From the NCBI RefSeq assembly GCF_009363855.1, contig NZ_CP045423.1, forward strand, positions 1,952,001-2,016,000: a DNA stretch of 64,000 bases. The letters are read 5' to 3'. Source of the DNA: Microvirga thermotolerans. Lineage in GTDB: Bacteria; Pseudomonadota; Alphaproteobacteria; Rhizobiales; Beijerinckiaceae. Under the pieces are notes generated by a model. The model was not told where the DNA came from, made no database searches, and worked only from the letters and a program-made list of their open reading frames with translations. Positions 32,558 to 44,523 of this stretch are shown one piece after another. Position 1 is the stretch's first letter; each line of letters opens with the position of its first letter. A program made the position numbers and the translations under genes.

Positions 32558-33748
32558 ATGGGCGAGCATAACATCCGCAACTTCTCGATCAATTTCGGGC
32601 CCCAGCACCCGGCGGCGCACGGCGTTCTGCGCCTCGTGCTGGAGCTCGACGGCGAGGTGGTCGAGCGGGTCGACCCGCATATCGGCCTCCTGCACCGCGG
32701 CACCGAGAAGCTGATCGAGTACAAGACCTACATCCAGGCCAATCCCTATTTCGACCGGCTCGACTACGTCGCGCCGATGAACCAGGAGCATGCCTTCTGC
32801 CTGGCGGTGGAGAGGCTCCTCGGGATCGAGGTTCCGCGGCGTGCGCAGCTGATCCGCGTACTCTATTCGGAGATCGGCCGGCTCCTGTCGCACCTTCTCA
32901 ACGTGACGACCCAGGCCATGGACGTCGGCGCCCTCACGCCGCCTCTCTGGGGTTTCGAGGAGCGTGAGAAGCTGATGATCTTCTACGAGCGCGCTTCCGG
33001 CGCGCGCATGCACGCCAACTACTTCCGCCCGGGCGGCGTCAACATGGACCTGCCGCCGGAGCTCATCGACGACATCGAGGCCTTCTGCGATCCGTTCCTC
33101 AAAGTGCTCGACGATCTCGACGAGCTGGTGATCGGCAACCGCATCTTCAAGCAGCGCAACGTTGACATCGGCGTGGTGTCCCTCGAGGACGCCTGGAAGT
33201 GGGGCTTCTCCGGGGTCATGGTGCGCGGCTCCGGCGCCGCGTGGGACCTGCGCAAGGCGCAGCCCTACGAGTGCTACGAGGAGATGGAGTTCGACATCCC
33301 CGTCGGGCGCAACGGCGACAACTACGACCGCCAGGTCATCCGCATGCTCGAGATGCGCGAGAGCGTGAAGATCATGCGCCAGTGCATCGCCAAGCTGCGG
33401 GCGCCGGACGGGCAGGGGCCCGTCACGACCCTCGACGGCAAGGTCGCGCCTCCCTCGCGCAGGGACATGAAGCGCTCCATGGAAGCGCTCATCCACCACT
33501 TCAAGCTCTACACGGAGGGCTTCCACGTCCCGGCGGGCGAGGTCTATGCCGCCGTGGAGGCTCCGAAGGGCGAGTTCGGCGTCTATCTGGTGGCGGACGG
33601 CACCAACAAGCCGTATCGCTGCAAGATCCGCGCTCCGGGATTCGCCCATCTCCAAGCCATGGATTTCATGTGCCGCGGCCACATGCTGGCCGACGTCGCG
33701 GGCATCCTGGGCTCGCTGGACATCGTGTTCGGCGAGGTCGACCGGTAA
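32558..33748 (+). CDS. nuoD: NADH-quinone oxidoreductase subunit D
   Basis: The 49-kDa-type subunit (396 residues) that forms the quinone-binding pocket with NuoB. The N-terminus [16 protein letters not shown] and the motif [12 protein letters not shown] are conserved, as is the C-terminal [26 protein letters not shown] 32558 follows GGAGAGGACAGCGC. It is separated from nuoE by 114 bp. Confidence 0.98.
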   Translation: MGEHNIRNFSINFGPQHPAAHGVLRLVLELDGEVVERVDPHIGLLHRGTEKLIEYKTYIQANPYFDRLDYVAPMNQEHAFCLAVERLLGIEVPRRAQLIRVLYSEIGRLLSHLLNVTTQAMDVGALTPPLWGFEEREKLMIFYERASGARMHANYFRPGGVNMDLPPELIDDIEAFCDPFLKVLDDLDELVIGNRIFKQRNVDIGVVSLEDAWKWGFSGVMVRGSGAAWDLRKAQPYECYEEMEFDIPVGRNGDNYDRQVIRMLEMRESVKIMRQCIAKLRAPDGQGPVTTLDGKVAPPSRRDMKRSMEALIHHFKLYTEGFHVPAGEVYAAVEAPKGEFGVYLVADGTNKPYRCKIRAPGFAHLQAMDFMCRGHMLADVAGILGSLDIVFGEVDR

Positions 33749-33862
33749 TTCGTCGGGACCTGGCGCCGCCCGGGTCTTTCCGCGCCGCCGGCGCGGATCG
33801 AGGTTCAAGTCGTGCATGGCAGGCCGCAGGTGGCCTGCCATGACGATGAGGAGAAGAGTTCT

Positions 33863-34930
33863 ATGGCCGTTCGCAAGCTCGCGCCTGAGGAAATACAGCC
33901 CGAAAGCTTCACGTTCTCCCCCGAGAACATGAAGTTCGTGGAGCAGCAGATCGCAAAGTACCCGCCGGGGCGCCAGGCCTCCGCGGTGATCCCGCTCCTG
34001 TGGCGCGCCCAGGAGCAGGCGGGCGGCTGGCTCCCGCGCGCGGCCATCGAGAAGGTCGCCGAGATCCTCGACATGCCGAAGATCCGCGTGATGGAGGTGG
34101 CGACCTTCTACACGATGTTCAACCTGGAGCCGGTGGGTAAGTACTTCATCCAGTTCTGCGGCACGACGCCCTGCATGCTGCGCGGGGCGGGAGACATCAG
34201 GAAGGTCCTGGAGCGCCGGATCGGCGAGCAGAACCACGTGACGCCGGACGGCACCTTCTCCTGGCTCGAGGTCGAGTGCCTGGGCGCGTGCTGCAACGCG
34301 CCCATGGTGCAGATCAACGACGACTACTTCGAGGACCTCACGCCGGAGAACTTCGAGAAGCTCCTCGACGACCTCGCGGCGGGCCGCCCGGTCAAGAAGG
34401 GCTCGCAGATCGGCCGCCGGTCCTCCGAGCCGCATGAGGCCGTGAAGACCCTCACCGACCCGAGCCTGTACGACGGCTCGCAGATCGGCGCATGGCGCAA
34501 GCGCTTCGAGGAGGAGGCCGCGAGCGCCGCGGCGACCGGCGAGGCCGCGGCAGCCACCGCTTCGGCTCCCTCGACGCCCAAGCCCGCCAAGCCGGAAGCC
34601 GGCCGCGCGATCGAGACCGAGAAGGCCGACACCCCCGCCAAGCGCGCCAAGGAGGGCGAGGCGCCCGTAAGCCCGGCCGAGCGCAGGGAGGCGTCCGACG
34701 CCTCCAGGGCGACGGCGGCCGAGCCGCGCACCGAAAACGCCGATGCGCCGGCCCCGCAGAGCGACAAGTCCTATGTGGGAACGCCGAGCAAGCCCGGCGA
34801 GGGCCGCCCGACGGCCGACGCCCCGACCGCCCCGGTCGCCGGAACCCCGCCTTCCGATACGCCTGCGCGCCGGGACGGCAGCGAGAGCAAGCCGGACGTG
34901 ACTCTCGACAAGAGCAACAAGCCGTCCTGA
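33863..34930 (+). CDS. nuoE: NADH-quinone oxidoreductase subunit E with long C-terminal extension
   Basis: Subunit holding the [2Fe-2S] cluster N1a of the NADH module. The thioredoxin-like core occupies about residues 1-205; its cluster ligands are the cysteines in FCGTTPCMLRGA and CLGACC. The product has 355 residues against about 165-240 in many bacteria. The extra 150 C-terminal residues are low complexity, rich in Ala, Lys, Glu and Pro, with no predicted fold. The frame is intact and runs to within 14 bp of nuoF, so this is a true extension rather than an error. Its function is unknown. Confidence 0.95.
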   Translation: MAVRKLAPEEIQPESFTFSPENMKFVEQQIAKYPPGRQASAVIPLLWRAQEQAGGWLPRAAIEKVAEILDMPKIRVMEVATFYTMFNLEPVGKYFIQFCGTTPCMLRGAGDIRKVLERRIGEQNHVTPDGTFSWLEVECLGACCNAPMVQINDDYFEDLTPENFEKLLDDLAAGRPVKKGSQIGRRSSEPHEAVKTLTDPSLYDGSQIGAWRKRFEEEAASAAATGEAAAATASAPSTPKPAKPEAGRAIETEKADTPAKRAKEGEAPVSPAERREASDASRATAAEPRTENADAPAPQSDKSYVGTPSKPGEGRPTADAPTAPVAGTPPSDTPARRDGSESKPDVTLDKSNKPS

Positions 34931-34944
34931 CGGAGTGAACTGAC

Positions 34945-36246
<1,302 letters not shown>

Positions 36247-36254
36247 AAGTGAAG

Positions 36255-38333
36255 ATGGCCAAGATCATCGTTGATGGCGTCGAGGTCGACGTCCCCGCCG
36301 ACTACACCCTGCTCCAGGCCGCCGAGGCGGCGGGCGCGGAGATCCCGCGCTTCTGCTTCCACGAGCGGCTGTCGATCGCCGGCAACTGCCGCATGTGCCT
36401 CGTCGAGGTGAAGGGCGCGCCGAAGCCGGTGGCCTCCTGCGCCTGGGGCGTCCGCGACTGCCGGCCCGGCCCCAACGGCGAGCCGCCGGAGATCCTGACC
36501 AAGTCGCCGACCGTCAAGAAGGCGCGGGAAGGGGTGATGGAGTTCCTCCTCATCAACCACCCGCTCGACTGCCCGATCTGCGACCAGGGCGGCCAGTGCG
36601 ACCTGCAGGACCAGGCCATGGCCTACGGCGTCGACACGAGCCGCTACCACGAGAACAAGCGCGCCGTGCCGGACAAGTATCTCGGCCCGCTGGTCAAGAC
36701 CTCCATGAACCGCTGCATCCACTGCACGCGGTGCGTGCGCTTCACCACCGAGGTGGCGGGCGTTCCCGATCTCGGCGCGATCTGGCGCGGCGAGGACATG
36801 GAGATCACGAGCTATCTCGAGCGGGCGCTCGGCTCGGAGCTGCAGTCCAACGTGGCGGATCTCTGCCCCGTCGGCGCGCTCACCCACAAGCCCGAGGCCT
36901 TCCACTACCGGCCCTGGGAGCTCGCCAAGACCGATTCCGTCGACGTGATGGACGCGGTCGGATCCTCGATCCGGGTCGATTCCCGCGGCCGCGAGGTCAT
37001 GCGCATCCTGCCGCGCGTGAACGAGGCGGTGAACGAGGAGTGGATCACCGACAAGGCCCGCCACATCGTGGACGGCCTGCGCCTGCAGCGGCTCGACCGG
37101 CCCTTCGTCCGGGTGGACGGGCGGCTGCGTCCGGCTTCCTGGCAGGAGGCCTTCGGCGCCATCGCGGCGAAGCTCAAGGGCACGGACTCGAAGCGGGTCG
37201 GCGCCATCGTGGGCGATCTCGCCGCGGTGGAGGAGATCTTCGCCCTGAAGCTGCTCATGGACAGCCTCGGCGTGGCGAACATCGACGCCCGCCAGGACGG
37301 CACCGTCCTGTCCCCGGCCCACGGCCGCGCCTCCTACCTGTTCAACACGACCATCGCCGGCATCGAGGATGCGGACGCGATCCTCATCGTGGGCTCCAAT
37401 CCCCGCGTCGAGGCCTCCCTCGTCAACGTGCGCATCCGCAAGCGCTGGCGCATCGCCCCGCCGCCGATCGCTCTCATCGGCGAGAAGGTCGACCTGACCT
37501 ATCCCTACACCTATCTGGGCGCCGGGCCGGACACCCTCGGCGAGCTTCTGGCGGGGCGCCACAGTTTCGCCGAGGCGCTGAAAGGTGCCGAGCGGCCGCT
37601 CGTCATCGTGGGGCAGGGGGCTCTCGCCCGTGCCGACGGTCTCGCGATCCTCTCCCAGGCGGCCCAGCTTGCCCAGGCCGTCGGGGCGGTGAAGGAGGGC
37701 TGGAACGGCTTCTCCGTCCTGCACACGGCAGCCGCGCGGGTCGGCGCCCTCGATCTCGGCTTCGTGCCGGGACCGGGCGGGCTCACGGCCCGGCAGATGG
37801 CCGAGGGCGGCGTGGACGTCCTGTTCAACCTCGGCGCCGACGAGATCGCCGTCGCTCCGGGCGCCTTCGTGATCTACCAGGGCACCCACGGCGACCGCGG
37901 CGCCCACCGCGCCGACGTGATCCTGCCGGCGGCGACCTACACGGAGAAGTCCGGCACCTACGTGAACACCGAGGGCCGCGTGCAGATGGCGAACCGCGCC
38001 GCCTTCGCCCCGGGCGAGGCCCGCGAGGACTGGGCCATTCTGCGCGCCCTCTCCGACGTGCTCGGCCACCGGCTGCCGTTCGACTCCCTCAGCGCCCTGC
38101 GGGCCAGGCTCTACGAAGCCCATCCGCACTTCGCCGCCCTCGACGGGATCGAGCCGGCTGACGTGGCCGCGGCGGTGAAGACGCTGGCGGGCCTCGGCGG
38201 GACGCCGGGCCGCGAGCCGTTCGCAAGCCCGATCAAGGACTTCTATCTGACGAACCCGATCGCCCGGGCATCCGGCGTCATGGCGGAGTGCTCGGCGCTC
38301 GCGCAGGAACGCCGGCTCGCGGCGGCCGAGTAA
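36255..38333 (+). CDS. nuoG: NADH-quinone oxidoreductase subunit G
   Basis: Largest peripheral-arm subunit (692 residues). The N-terminal ferredoxin-like domain ligates [2Fe-2S] ([15 protein letters not shown]). Next come the His-Cys3 cluster region [18 protein letters not shown] and the [4Fe-4S] motif CIHCTRC. The remainder is a molybdopterin-oxidoreductase-like domain. ATG 36255 ([11 protein letters not shown]) is preferred; in-frame GTG codons at 36243 and 36249 are alternatives. Confidence 0.97.
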   Translation: MAKIIVDGVEVDVPADYTLLQAAEAAGAEIPRFCFHERLSIAGNCRMCLVEVKGAPKPVASCAWGVRDCRPGPNGEPPEILTKSPTVKKAREGVMEFLLINHPLDCPICDQGGQCDLQDQAMAYGVDTSRYHENKRAVPDKYLGPLVKTSMNRCIHCTRCVRFTTEVAGVPDLGAIWRGEDMEITSYLERALGSELQSNVADLCPVGALTHKPEAFHYRPWELAKTDSVDVMDAVGSSIRVDSRGREVMRILPRVNEAVNEEWITDKARHIVDGLRLQRLDRPFVRVDGRLRPASWQEAFGAIAAKLKGTDSKRVGAIVGDLAAVEEIFALKLLMDSLGVANIDARQDGTVLSPAHGRASYLFNTTIAGIEDADAILIVGSNPRVEASLVNVRIRKRWRIAPPPIALIGEKVDLTYPYTYLGAGPDTLGELLAGRHSFAEALKGAERPLVIVGQGALARADGLAILSQAAQLAQAVGAVKEGWNGFSVLHTAAARVGALDLGFVPGPGGLTARQMAEGGVDVLFNLGADEIAVAPGAFVIYQGTHGDRGAHRADVILPAATYTEKSGTYVNTEGRVQMANRAAFAPGEAREDWAILRALSDVLGHRLPFDSLSALRARLYEAHPHFAALDGIEPADVAAAVKTLAGLGGTPGREPFASPIKDFYLTNPIARASGVMAECSALAQERRLAAAE

Positions 38334-38345
38334 GGGGACAGGGCC

Positions 38346-39371
38346 ATGGATTTCTCCGACATGCTCCTTTCGGTCGCGATCATGCTGGGCAAGAGCCTGC
38401 TCCTGCTGGTCGCGCTCCTCATCTTCATCGCCTACGCCCTCTATGCGGACCGCAAGGTCTGGGCGGCCGTGCAGCTGCGCCGCGGTCCGAACGTGGTCGG
38501 TCCCTGGGGTCTGCTCCAGTCCTTCGCGGACCTTCTGAAGTTCGTTCTGAAGGAGCCGGTGATCCCGGCGCCCGCCAACAAGGGCATGTTCCTGCTCGCG
38601 CCCCTGGTGATGTGCACCTTGGCCCTCGCGGCCTGGGCGGTGATTCCCCTCGACGCCGGATGGGCCATCGCCGACATCAACGTGGGCATCCTCTACATCT
38701 TCGCGATCTCGTCGCTGGGGGTCTACGGCGTGATCATGGGCGGCTGGGCCTCGAACTCGAAGTATCCGTTCCTCGGGGCCCTTCGCTCGGCGGCGCAGAT
38801 GGTGTCCTACGAGGTCTCCATCGGCTTCGTCATCGTCACGGTGCTGATGTGCGCGGGCACCCTCAACCTCTCCCAGATCGTCGAGGCGCAGAACACGCGC
38901 CTGGGCATCCTGGGCTGGTACTGGCTGCCGCTCTTCCCGATGTTCGTGGTGTTCTTCATCTCCGCCATGGCCGAGACGAACCGCCCGCCCTTCGACCTGC
39001 CGGAGGCCGAGTCCGAGCTCGTGGCCGGCTACATGGTCGAGTATTCCTCGACGCCGTACCTGCTCTTCATGCTCGGCGAGTACGTGGCGATCATGACCAT
39101 GTGCGCGCTCGGCACGATCCTGTTCCTGGGCGGCTGGCTGTCGCCGATCCCCTTCGCCCCCTTCACCTGGGTGCCCGGGGTGATCTGGTTCGTGCTCAAG
39201 GCGAGCTTCCTGTTCTTCCTCATCGCCATGGTGAAGGCGATGGTGCCGCGCTACCGCTACGACCAGCTGATGCGCCTCGGCTGGAAGGTGTTCCTCCCGC
39301 TCTCGCTCGCCATGGTCGTGATCGTGGCCGGCGTCCTGATGCTGACCGGCACCGCGCCGGGCATGCGCTGA
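38346..39371 (+). CDS. nuoH: NADH-quinone oxidoreductase subunit H
   Basis: Membrane subunit (341 residues, about eight helices) that joins the peripheral arm to the proton-pumping arm and shapes the quinone channel. Conserved segments include [26 protein letters not shown] (beginning near residue 34), [21 protein letters not shown] and the C-terminal [17 protein letters not shown]. Starts 12 bp after nuoG. Confidence 0.98.
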   Translation: MDFSDMLLSVAIMLGKSLLLLVALLIFIAYALYADRKVWAAVQLRRGPNVVGPWGLLQSFADLLKFVLKEPVIPAPANKGMFLLAPLVMCTLALAAWAVIPLDAGWAIADINVGILYIFAISSLGVYGVIMGGWASNSKYPFLGALRSAAQMVSYEVSIGFVIVTVLMCAGTLNLSQIVEAQNTRLGILGWYWLPLFPMFVVFFISAMAETNRPPFDLPEAESELVAGYMVEYSSTPYLLFMLGEYVAIMTMCALGTILFLGGWLSPIPFAPFTWVPGVIWFVLKASFLFFLIAMVKAMVPRYRYDQLMRLGWKVFLPLSLAMVVIVAGVLMLTGTAPGMR

Positions 39372-39391
39372 AACGTCAAGGAGATCGGCTC

Positions 39392-39880
39392 ATGAAGCTC
39401 GATCAGGTCGCAAAGTCGCTCCTCCTGAAGGAGTTCGTGTCCGGCTTCGTGCTGGCCATGAAGTACTTCTTCAAGCCCAAGGCGACGATCAACTACCCCT
39501 TCGAGATGGGCCATCGCGGCCCCCGCTTCCGGGGCGAGCATGCCCTGCGCCGCTACCCGAATGGGGAGGAGCGGTGCATCGCCTGCAAGCTGTGCGAGGC
39601 CATCTGCCCGGCCCAGGCCATCACCATCGAGGCCGGTCCGCGCCGCAACGACGGAACCCGGCGCACGACCCGCTACGACATCGACATGGTCAAGTGCATC
39701 TACTGCGGTATGTGCCAGGAGGCCTGCCCGGTGGACGCCATCGTGGAGGGGCCGAACCTCGAGTTCTCCGTGGAGACCCGCGAGGAGCTCTATTACGACA
39801 AGGCCAAGCTTCTCGCGAACGGGGAGCGCTGGGAGCGTGAGATCGCGCGCAACATCGCGAAGAACGCCCCCTATCGGTAG
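39392..39880 (+). CDS. nuoI: NADH-quinone oxidoreductase subunit I
   Basis: Ferredoxin-like subunit (162 residues) with two [4Fe-4S] clusters, N6a and N6b. Their motifs are [12 protein letters not shown] and [12 protein letters not shown]. An N-terminal amphipathic helix anchors it to the membrane arm. ATG 39392 has CAAGGAGATCGGCT upstream. A 140-bp spacer with a possible internal promoter follows before nuoJ. Confidence 0.98.
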   Translation: MKLDQVAKSLLLKEFVSGFVLAMKYFFKPKATINYPFEMGHRGPRFRGEHALRRYPNGEERCIACKLCEAICPAQAITIEAGPRRNDGTRRTTRYDIDMVKCIYCGMCQEACPVDAIVEGPNLEFSVETREELYYDKAKLLANGERWEREIARNIAKNAPYR

Positions 39881-39925
39881 TCGCCGCCGGCCCGGAGAGG
39901 GCAGGGGGCAAACAGGTCCGGCGGG

Positions 39926-39954
39926 TTGTTCCCTCCGGATTCGCGCATTATAGA
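39926..39954 (+). promoter_or_regulatory. Candidate internal promoter before nuoJ
   Basis: TTGTTC (39926-39931) and TATAGA (39949-39954) are 17 bp apart in the 140-bp spacer between nuoI and nuoJ, the longest gap in the operon. The -35 match is only partial. If real, it would add transcription of the membrane-arm genes nuoJ-N. Confidence 0.3.
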
Positions 39955-40020
39955 CGGGCCGTCGGATCCACCGGCGCCACGTTGGGAAGGGGCCGCGACG
40001 GTGCGGCTTGAGCTTGAAGC

Positions 40021-40635
40021 ATGACGGTAACTGCCGCCTTCTTTTATCTCTTCGCGACCATTACCGTCGCCTCGGGATTCATGGTGATCGCGTCGCGAAA
40101 TCCCGTGCAATCGGTGCTTTTCCTCATCCTCGCCTTCGTCAACGCGGCGGGGCTGTTCCTCATGATGGGGGCCGAGTTCCTGGCGATGATCCTGGTCATC
40201 GTCTACGTGGGCGCGGTCGCGGTGCTGTTCCTCTTCGTGGTCATGATGCTCGACGTGGACTTCGCCGAGCTGCGCCAGGGCTTCCTCCAGTACCTGCCGG
40301 TGGGGGCGCTGATCGGCGTGGTCTTCCTCCTGGAGCTGGTCCTGGTCATCGGCGCCTACGTGATCGACCCGAGCCTGGTGCGCACCGCCGCCGTGCCGAT
40401 CCCGGCCGCGGACGTGATGACCAACACGGAGGCCCTCGGCCAGGTCCTCTATACCCGGTATTTCTACTTCTTCCAGGCGGCCGGCCTGATCCTGCTGGTG
40501 GCGATGATCGGCGCCATCGTGCTGACCCTGCGGGAGCGCGTGGGCGTGAAGCGCCAGGACATCTCCCGGCAGAACGCCCGGACCCCGGAGGAAGCCGTGC
40601 AGATGCGGAAGGTTCCCTTCCGCCAGGGCATCTAA
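40021..40635 (+). CDS. nuoJ: NADH-quinone oxidoreductase subunit J
   Basis: Membrane-arm subunit of 204 residues with five predicted helices. The conserved NPVQSVLFLILAFVNAAGLF and the pi-bulge helix region IVYVGAVAVLFLFVVMML are present. It helps link quinone reduction to the antiporter-like subunits. A short polar tail (RQNARTPEEAVQMRK) ends the protein. It is followed by nuoK after 12 bp. Confidence 0.97.
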   Translation: MTVTAAFFYLFATITVASGFMVIASRNPVQSVLFLILAFVNAAGLFLMMGAEFLAMILVIVYVGAVAVLFLFVVMMLDVDFAELRQGFLQYLPVGALIGVVFLLELVLVIGAYVIDPSLVRTAAVPIPAADVMTNTEALGQVLYTRYFYFFQAAGLILLVAMIGAIVLTLRERVGVKRQDISRQNARTPEEAVQMRKVPFRQGI

Positions 40636-40647
40636 GGAGCGCATGCG

Positions 40648-40956
40648 ATGGTCATCGGTCTCGGACACTACCTCACCGTTGCCGCCGTGCTCTTCACGCT
40701 CGGCGTGTTCGGAATCTTCATCAACCGGAAGAACGTGATCGTCATCCTGATGTCGATCGAGCTGATCCTGCTCGCCGTGAACATCAACATGGTCGCCTTC
40801 TCCACCCACCTCAACGACATCGTCGGCCAGGTGTTCGCCCTGCTGATCCTCACGGTGGCGGCGGCGGAGGCCGCCATCGGCCTCGCCATTCTCGTGGTGT
40901 TCTTCCGCAACCGCGGCTCCATCGCGGTTGAAGACGTCAATATGATGAAGGGCTAA
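40648..40956 (+). CDS. nuoK: NADH-quinone oxidoreductase subunit K
   Basis: Small membrane subunit (102 residues, three helices) homologous to MrpC. The glutamates needed for proton transfer are seen in the second and third helices: [18 protein letters not shown] and [18 protein letters not shown]. The start [19 protein letters not shown] is canonical. Length is standard. Confidence 0.97.
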   Translation: MVIGLGHYLTVAAVLFTLGVFGIFINRKNVIVILMSIELILLAVNINMVAFSTHLNDIVGQVFALLILTVAAAEAAIGLAILVVFFRNRGSIAVEDVNMMKG

Positions 40957-40974
40957 GCCCGAACCGGATCGACC

Positions 40975-43005
40975 ATGTATCAAGCAATCGTCTTCCTGCC
41001 GCTCGTCGGCTTCCTCATTGCAGGTCTGTTCGGGCGGATCATCGGCCCCCGGCCCAGCGAGATCGTCACGACCGCGCTGCTCTTCGTGGTCGCGGCCCTG
41101 TCCTGGGTGGCGTTCGTCCAGGTCGGCTTCGGCTCGGGCGCGACCCGGGTGCCCGTGGCCCAGTGGATGTCCGTCGGCGACCTGCAGGTGGATTGGGCGT
41201 TCCGGATCGACACCTTGACCGCGGTCATGCTGGTCGTGGTCAACACGGTCTCCGCCCTCGTGCACCTCTACTCCATCGGCTACATGCACGAGGACCCGCA
41301 CCGGCCGCGCTTCTTCGCCTACCTGTCGCTGTTCACCTTCGCCATGCTGATGCTGGTGACCGCCGACAACCTGGCGCAGATGTTCTTCGGCTGGGAAGGC
41401 GTGGGCCTCGCGAGCTACCTGCTCATCGGGTTCTGGTATCACAAGGAATCCGCCAACGCGGCGGCCATGAAGGCCTTCATCGTCAACCGCGTCGGCGATT
41501 TCGGCTTCATTCTCGGCATCTGCCTCGTCTTCGTGCTGTTCAACAGCATCGCCTTCGACCAGATCTTCCCGCGCGTGGCCGACCTCGCCGACAAGCGCTT
41601 CCACTTCATCGGGGTGGACTGGAACGCCCTGACGCTCGCCTGCCTGCTGCTCTTCATGGGGGCCATGGGCAAGTCGGCCCAGTTCCTGCTGCACACCTGG
41701 CTTCCGGACGCCATGGAGGGCCCGACCCCCGTCTCCGCGCTCATCCACGCGGCGACCATGGTGACCGCCGGCGTCTTCATGGTCGCGCGCCTGTCGCCGA
41801 TCTTCGAGTACGCCCCGACGGCGCTCACGGTCGTCACGGTCATCGGCGCCATCACCGCCTTCTTCGCGGCGACGGTCGGCCTCGTGCAGAACGACATCAA
41901 GCGGGTGATCGCCTACTCCACCTGCTCGCAGCTCGGCTATATGTTCGTGGCGCTGGGCGTCGGCGCCTACAGCGCAGGCGTGTTCCACCTGTTCACCCAC
42001 GCCTTCTTCAAGGCCCTGCTGTTCCTCGGCGCGGGCTCGGTGATCCATGCCATGCACCATGAGCAGGACATCCGCAGCATGGGCGGCCTGCGGCGCTTCA
42101 TTCCCTTCACCACCGCGATGATGGCGGTGGGAACGCTCGCGCTCACCGGCTTCCCCTTCACGGCCGGCTACTATTCCAAGGACGCGATCATCGAGGCCGC
42201 CTTCGCCTCCCATTCCTCCGCCGGGAACTTCGCCTTCCTCGCGACGGTGATCGCGGCCTTCATGACCTCCTTCTACTCCTGGCGCCTCTTCTTCATGACC
42301 TTCGAAGGAAGCGCGCGCTGGGCCGACCCGCACCATCGCCACGCGAGCGCCCACGAGGGCGTGGAGCACGATGCCTCCGGCCAAGACGTGGAGCCCGCCT
42401 CCCATGCGGACCACGAGCACGGCCATCACGGCGCCCATACGCCGCACGAGAGCCCGCTCGTGATGCTGGTGCCCCTGACGGTCCTGGCCATCGGCGCCCT
42501 CGTCGCCGGCGTGGTGTTCCACGAGGCCTTCCTCGGCCACGGCTACGAGGCGTTCTGGAAGGGCGCCGTCTTCACGCGGCCGGATAACCACATCCTCGAG
42601 GCGATGCACCACATCCCCGGCTGGGTGCCGCTGCTGCCGACCGTCATGATGGCCCTCGGCTTCGCACTCGCCTACTACATGTACATCGTCGATGCGAAGA
42701 AGCCCGCTCAGCTCGCGGCGGACCACCCGATCCTGTACCGCTTCCTGCTCAACAAGTGGTATTTCGACGAGATCTATGACGCGATCTTCGTCCGTCCCGC
42801 GATCCGGCTCGGCCGCATCCTATGGCGCACGGGCGACCAGAGGATCATCGACGGCCTCGGGCCGGACGGCGTCTCGGCCCGCGTCCTCGATGTGACGCGC
42901 GGCGTGGTCCGGGTCCAGACCGGCTACGTCTACCACTATGCCTTCGTCATGCTGATCGGCGTTGCCGCCCTCGTGTCCTTCTATCTCTTCAGGGGAACGC
43001 ATTAA
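40975..43005 (+). CDS. nuoL: NADH-quinone oxidoreductase subunit L
   Basis: Distal antiporter-like proton-pumping subunit (676 residues) with the long lateral helix at its C-terminus. Conserved pieces include [18 protein letters not shown], the lysine helix [35 protein letters not shown] (starting near 225) and [19 protein letters not shown] loop at 42331-42446 holds about 12 histidines and is more His-rich than usual. Its stop TAA overlaps the nuoM start by one base. Confidence 0.98.
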   Translation: MYQAIVFLPLVGFLIAGLFGRIIGPRPSEIVTTALLFVVAALSWVAFVQVGFGSGATRVPVAQWMSVGDLQVDWAFRIDTLTAVMLVVVNTVSALVHLYSIGYMHEDPHRPRFFAYLSLFTFAMLMLVTADNLAQMFFGWEGVGLASYLLIGFWYHKESANAAAMKAFIVNRVGDFGFILGICLVFVLFNSIAFDQIFPRVADLADKRFHFIGVDWNALTLACLLLFMGAMGKSAQFLLHTWLPDAMEGPTPVSALIHAATMVTAGVFMVARLSPIFEYAPTALTVVTVIGAITAFFAATVGLVQNDIKRVIAYSTCSQLGYMFVALGVGAYSAGVFHLFTHAFFKALLFLGAGSVIHAMHHEQDIRSMGGLRRFIPFTTAMMAVGTLALTGFPFTAGYYSKDAIIEAAFASHSSAGNFAFLATVIAAFMTSFYSWRLFFMTFEGSARWADPHHRHASAHEGVEHDASGQDVEPASHADHEHGHHGAHTPHESPLVMLVPLTVLAIGALVAGVVFHEAFLGHGYEAFWKGAVFTRPDNHILEAMHHIPGWVPLLPTVMMALGFALAYYMYIVDAKKPAQLAADHPILYRFLLNKWYFDEIYDAIFVRPAIRLGRILWRTGDQRIIDGLGPDGVSARVLDVTRGVVRVQTGYVYHYAFVMLIGVAALVSFYLFRGTH

Positions 43006-44516
43006 TGTTCGGGTTCGGCATCCTCTCCGGACTTCTCGTCCTTCCCCTCGTCGGGGCGGCCTTCATCCTCACCCTGAGGGGCGACAGCGAGGCGGCGCGC
43101 AACAATGCGCGCTGGATCGCGCTCGTCACGACGGTGGTCACCTTCCTCCTGTCCCTCGTCGCCTGGAGCCGGTTCGACGCGTCGTCCTCCGCCTTCCAGC
43201 TCGTCGAGACCCATGCCTGGCTGACGGATACGATCCGCTTCAAGCTCGGCGTCGACGGCTTCTCGATGCCGTTCATCCTGCTGACGACGTTCCTGATGCC
43301 GTTCTGCATCGTGGCGTCGTGGCGGTCCATCGAGCACCGGGTGAAGGAGTACTTCGTCGCGTTCCTCGTCCTCGAGATGACGATGATCGGCGTCTTCGCG
43401 GCGCTCGACCTCGTCCTGTTCTACCTGTTCTTCGAGGCGGGCCTCATTCCGATGTTCCTCATCATCGGCATCTGGGGCGGCAAGCGGCGCATCTACGCGA
43501 GCTTCAAGTTCTTCCTCTATACGCTGCTCGGCTCGGTCCTGATGCTCCTGGCCATCATGGCCATGTACTGGGCGGCCGGAACGACGGACATCCCGACGCT
43601 CCTGAAGTTCAAGTTCGCCGCCAATCTCCAGATCTGGCTGTGGCTCGCCTTCTTCGCGTCCTTCGCGGTCAAGATGCCCATGTGGCCGGTCCATACCTGG
43701 CTGCCCGACGCCCACGTGGAGGCGCCGACGGCGGGTTCGGTCATCCTGGCGGCGATCCTCCTGAAGATGGGCGGCTACGGCTTCATCCGCGTTTCCATCC
43801 CCATGTTCCCGGAGGCCTCGGCCTACTTCGCGCCGCTGGTCTATTCGCTCTCGGTCGTGGCCATCATCTACACCTCGCTCGTGGCGATGGTGCAGGAGGA
43901 CATGAAGAAGCTCATCGCCTATTCCTCGGTGGCGCACATGGGCTTCGTGACCATGGGCCTGTTCAGCATGAACCCGCAGGGCATCCAGGGCGCCATGTTC
44001 CAGATGGTGTCGCACGGCCTCGTCTCGGGCGCGCTCTTCCTCTGCGTCGGCGTGGTCTACGACCGCCTGCACACCCGCGAGATCGCGGCCTATGGCGGCC
44101 TCGTGGAGCGCATGCCCTTCTACGCGGTGGTGTTCCTCATCTTCACCATGGCCAATGTGGGCCTGCCCGGCACCTCCGGCTTCGTGGGCGAGTTCCTGAC
44201 GATCATCGGCGCCTTCCGGTCGAATTCCTGGGTCGCCCTGTTCGCGGCCTCGGGCGTCATCTTCTCGGCGGCCTACGCGCTGTGGCTCTACCGGCGCGTG
44301 GTCTACGGGGCGCTGACGAAGCCCTCGCTCCAGGGAATGACCGACCTGAACGGACGCGAGATGCTGACGCTGGTGCCGCTCGTCCTGCTGGTCATCTATT
44401 ACGGGGTGCAGCCCGGCCCGATCCTCGACACCTTCGCCGCGCCGACCAACGCCCTCATGCAGGGCTACCAGGCCGCGCTCGAAACCGTGAAAACGGCGGC
44501 TGCCGCCGCACACTGA
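43005..44516 (+). CDS. nuoM: NADH-quinone oxidoreductase subunit M
   Basis: Second antiporter-like proton channel (503 residues, about 14 helices). The key glutamate helix is [25 protein letters not shown] (beginning near 121), and the lysine helix is [26 protein letters not shown]. The ATG overlaps the nuoL stop (TAATG), so translation is coupled. Confidence 0.98.
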   Translation: MFGFGILSGLLVLPLVGAAFILTLRGDSEAARNNARWIALVTTVVTFLLSLVAWSRFDASSSAFQLVETHAWLTDTIRFKLGVDGFSMPFILLTTFLMPFCIVASWRSIEHRVKEYFVAFLVLEMTMIGVFAALDLVLFYLFFEAGLIPMFLIIGIWGGKRRIYASFKFFLYTLLGSVLMLLAIMAMYWAAGTTDIPTLLKFKFAANLQIWLWLAFFASFAVKMPMWPVHTWLPDAHVEAPTAGSVILAAILLKMGGYGFIRVSIPMFPEASAYFAPLVYSLSVVAIIYTSLVAMVQEDMKKLIAYSSVAHMGFVTMGLFSMNPQGIQGAMFQMVSHGLVSGALFLCVGVVYDRLHTREIAAYGGLVERMPFYAVVFLIFTMANVGLPGTSGFVGEFLTIIGAFRSNSWVALFAASGVIFSAAYALWLYRRVVYGALTKPSLQGMTDLNGREMLTLVPLVLLVIYYGVQPGPILDTFAAPTNALMQGYQAALETVKTAAAAAH

Positions 44517-44523
44517 GGTCACG

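Noticed and set aside
39871-42726. Minus-strand frame of 951 codons opposite nuoJ-nuoL, rich in His, Glu and Asp
   Set aside because: It is the antisense reading of hydrophobic membrane-protein genes; composition is an artefact and no start context or domain supports it.
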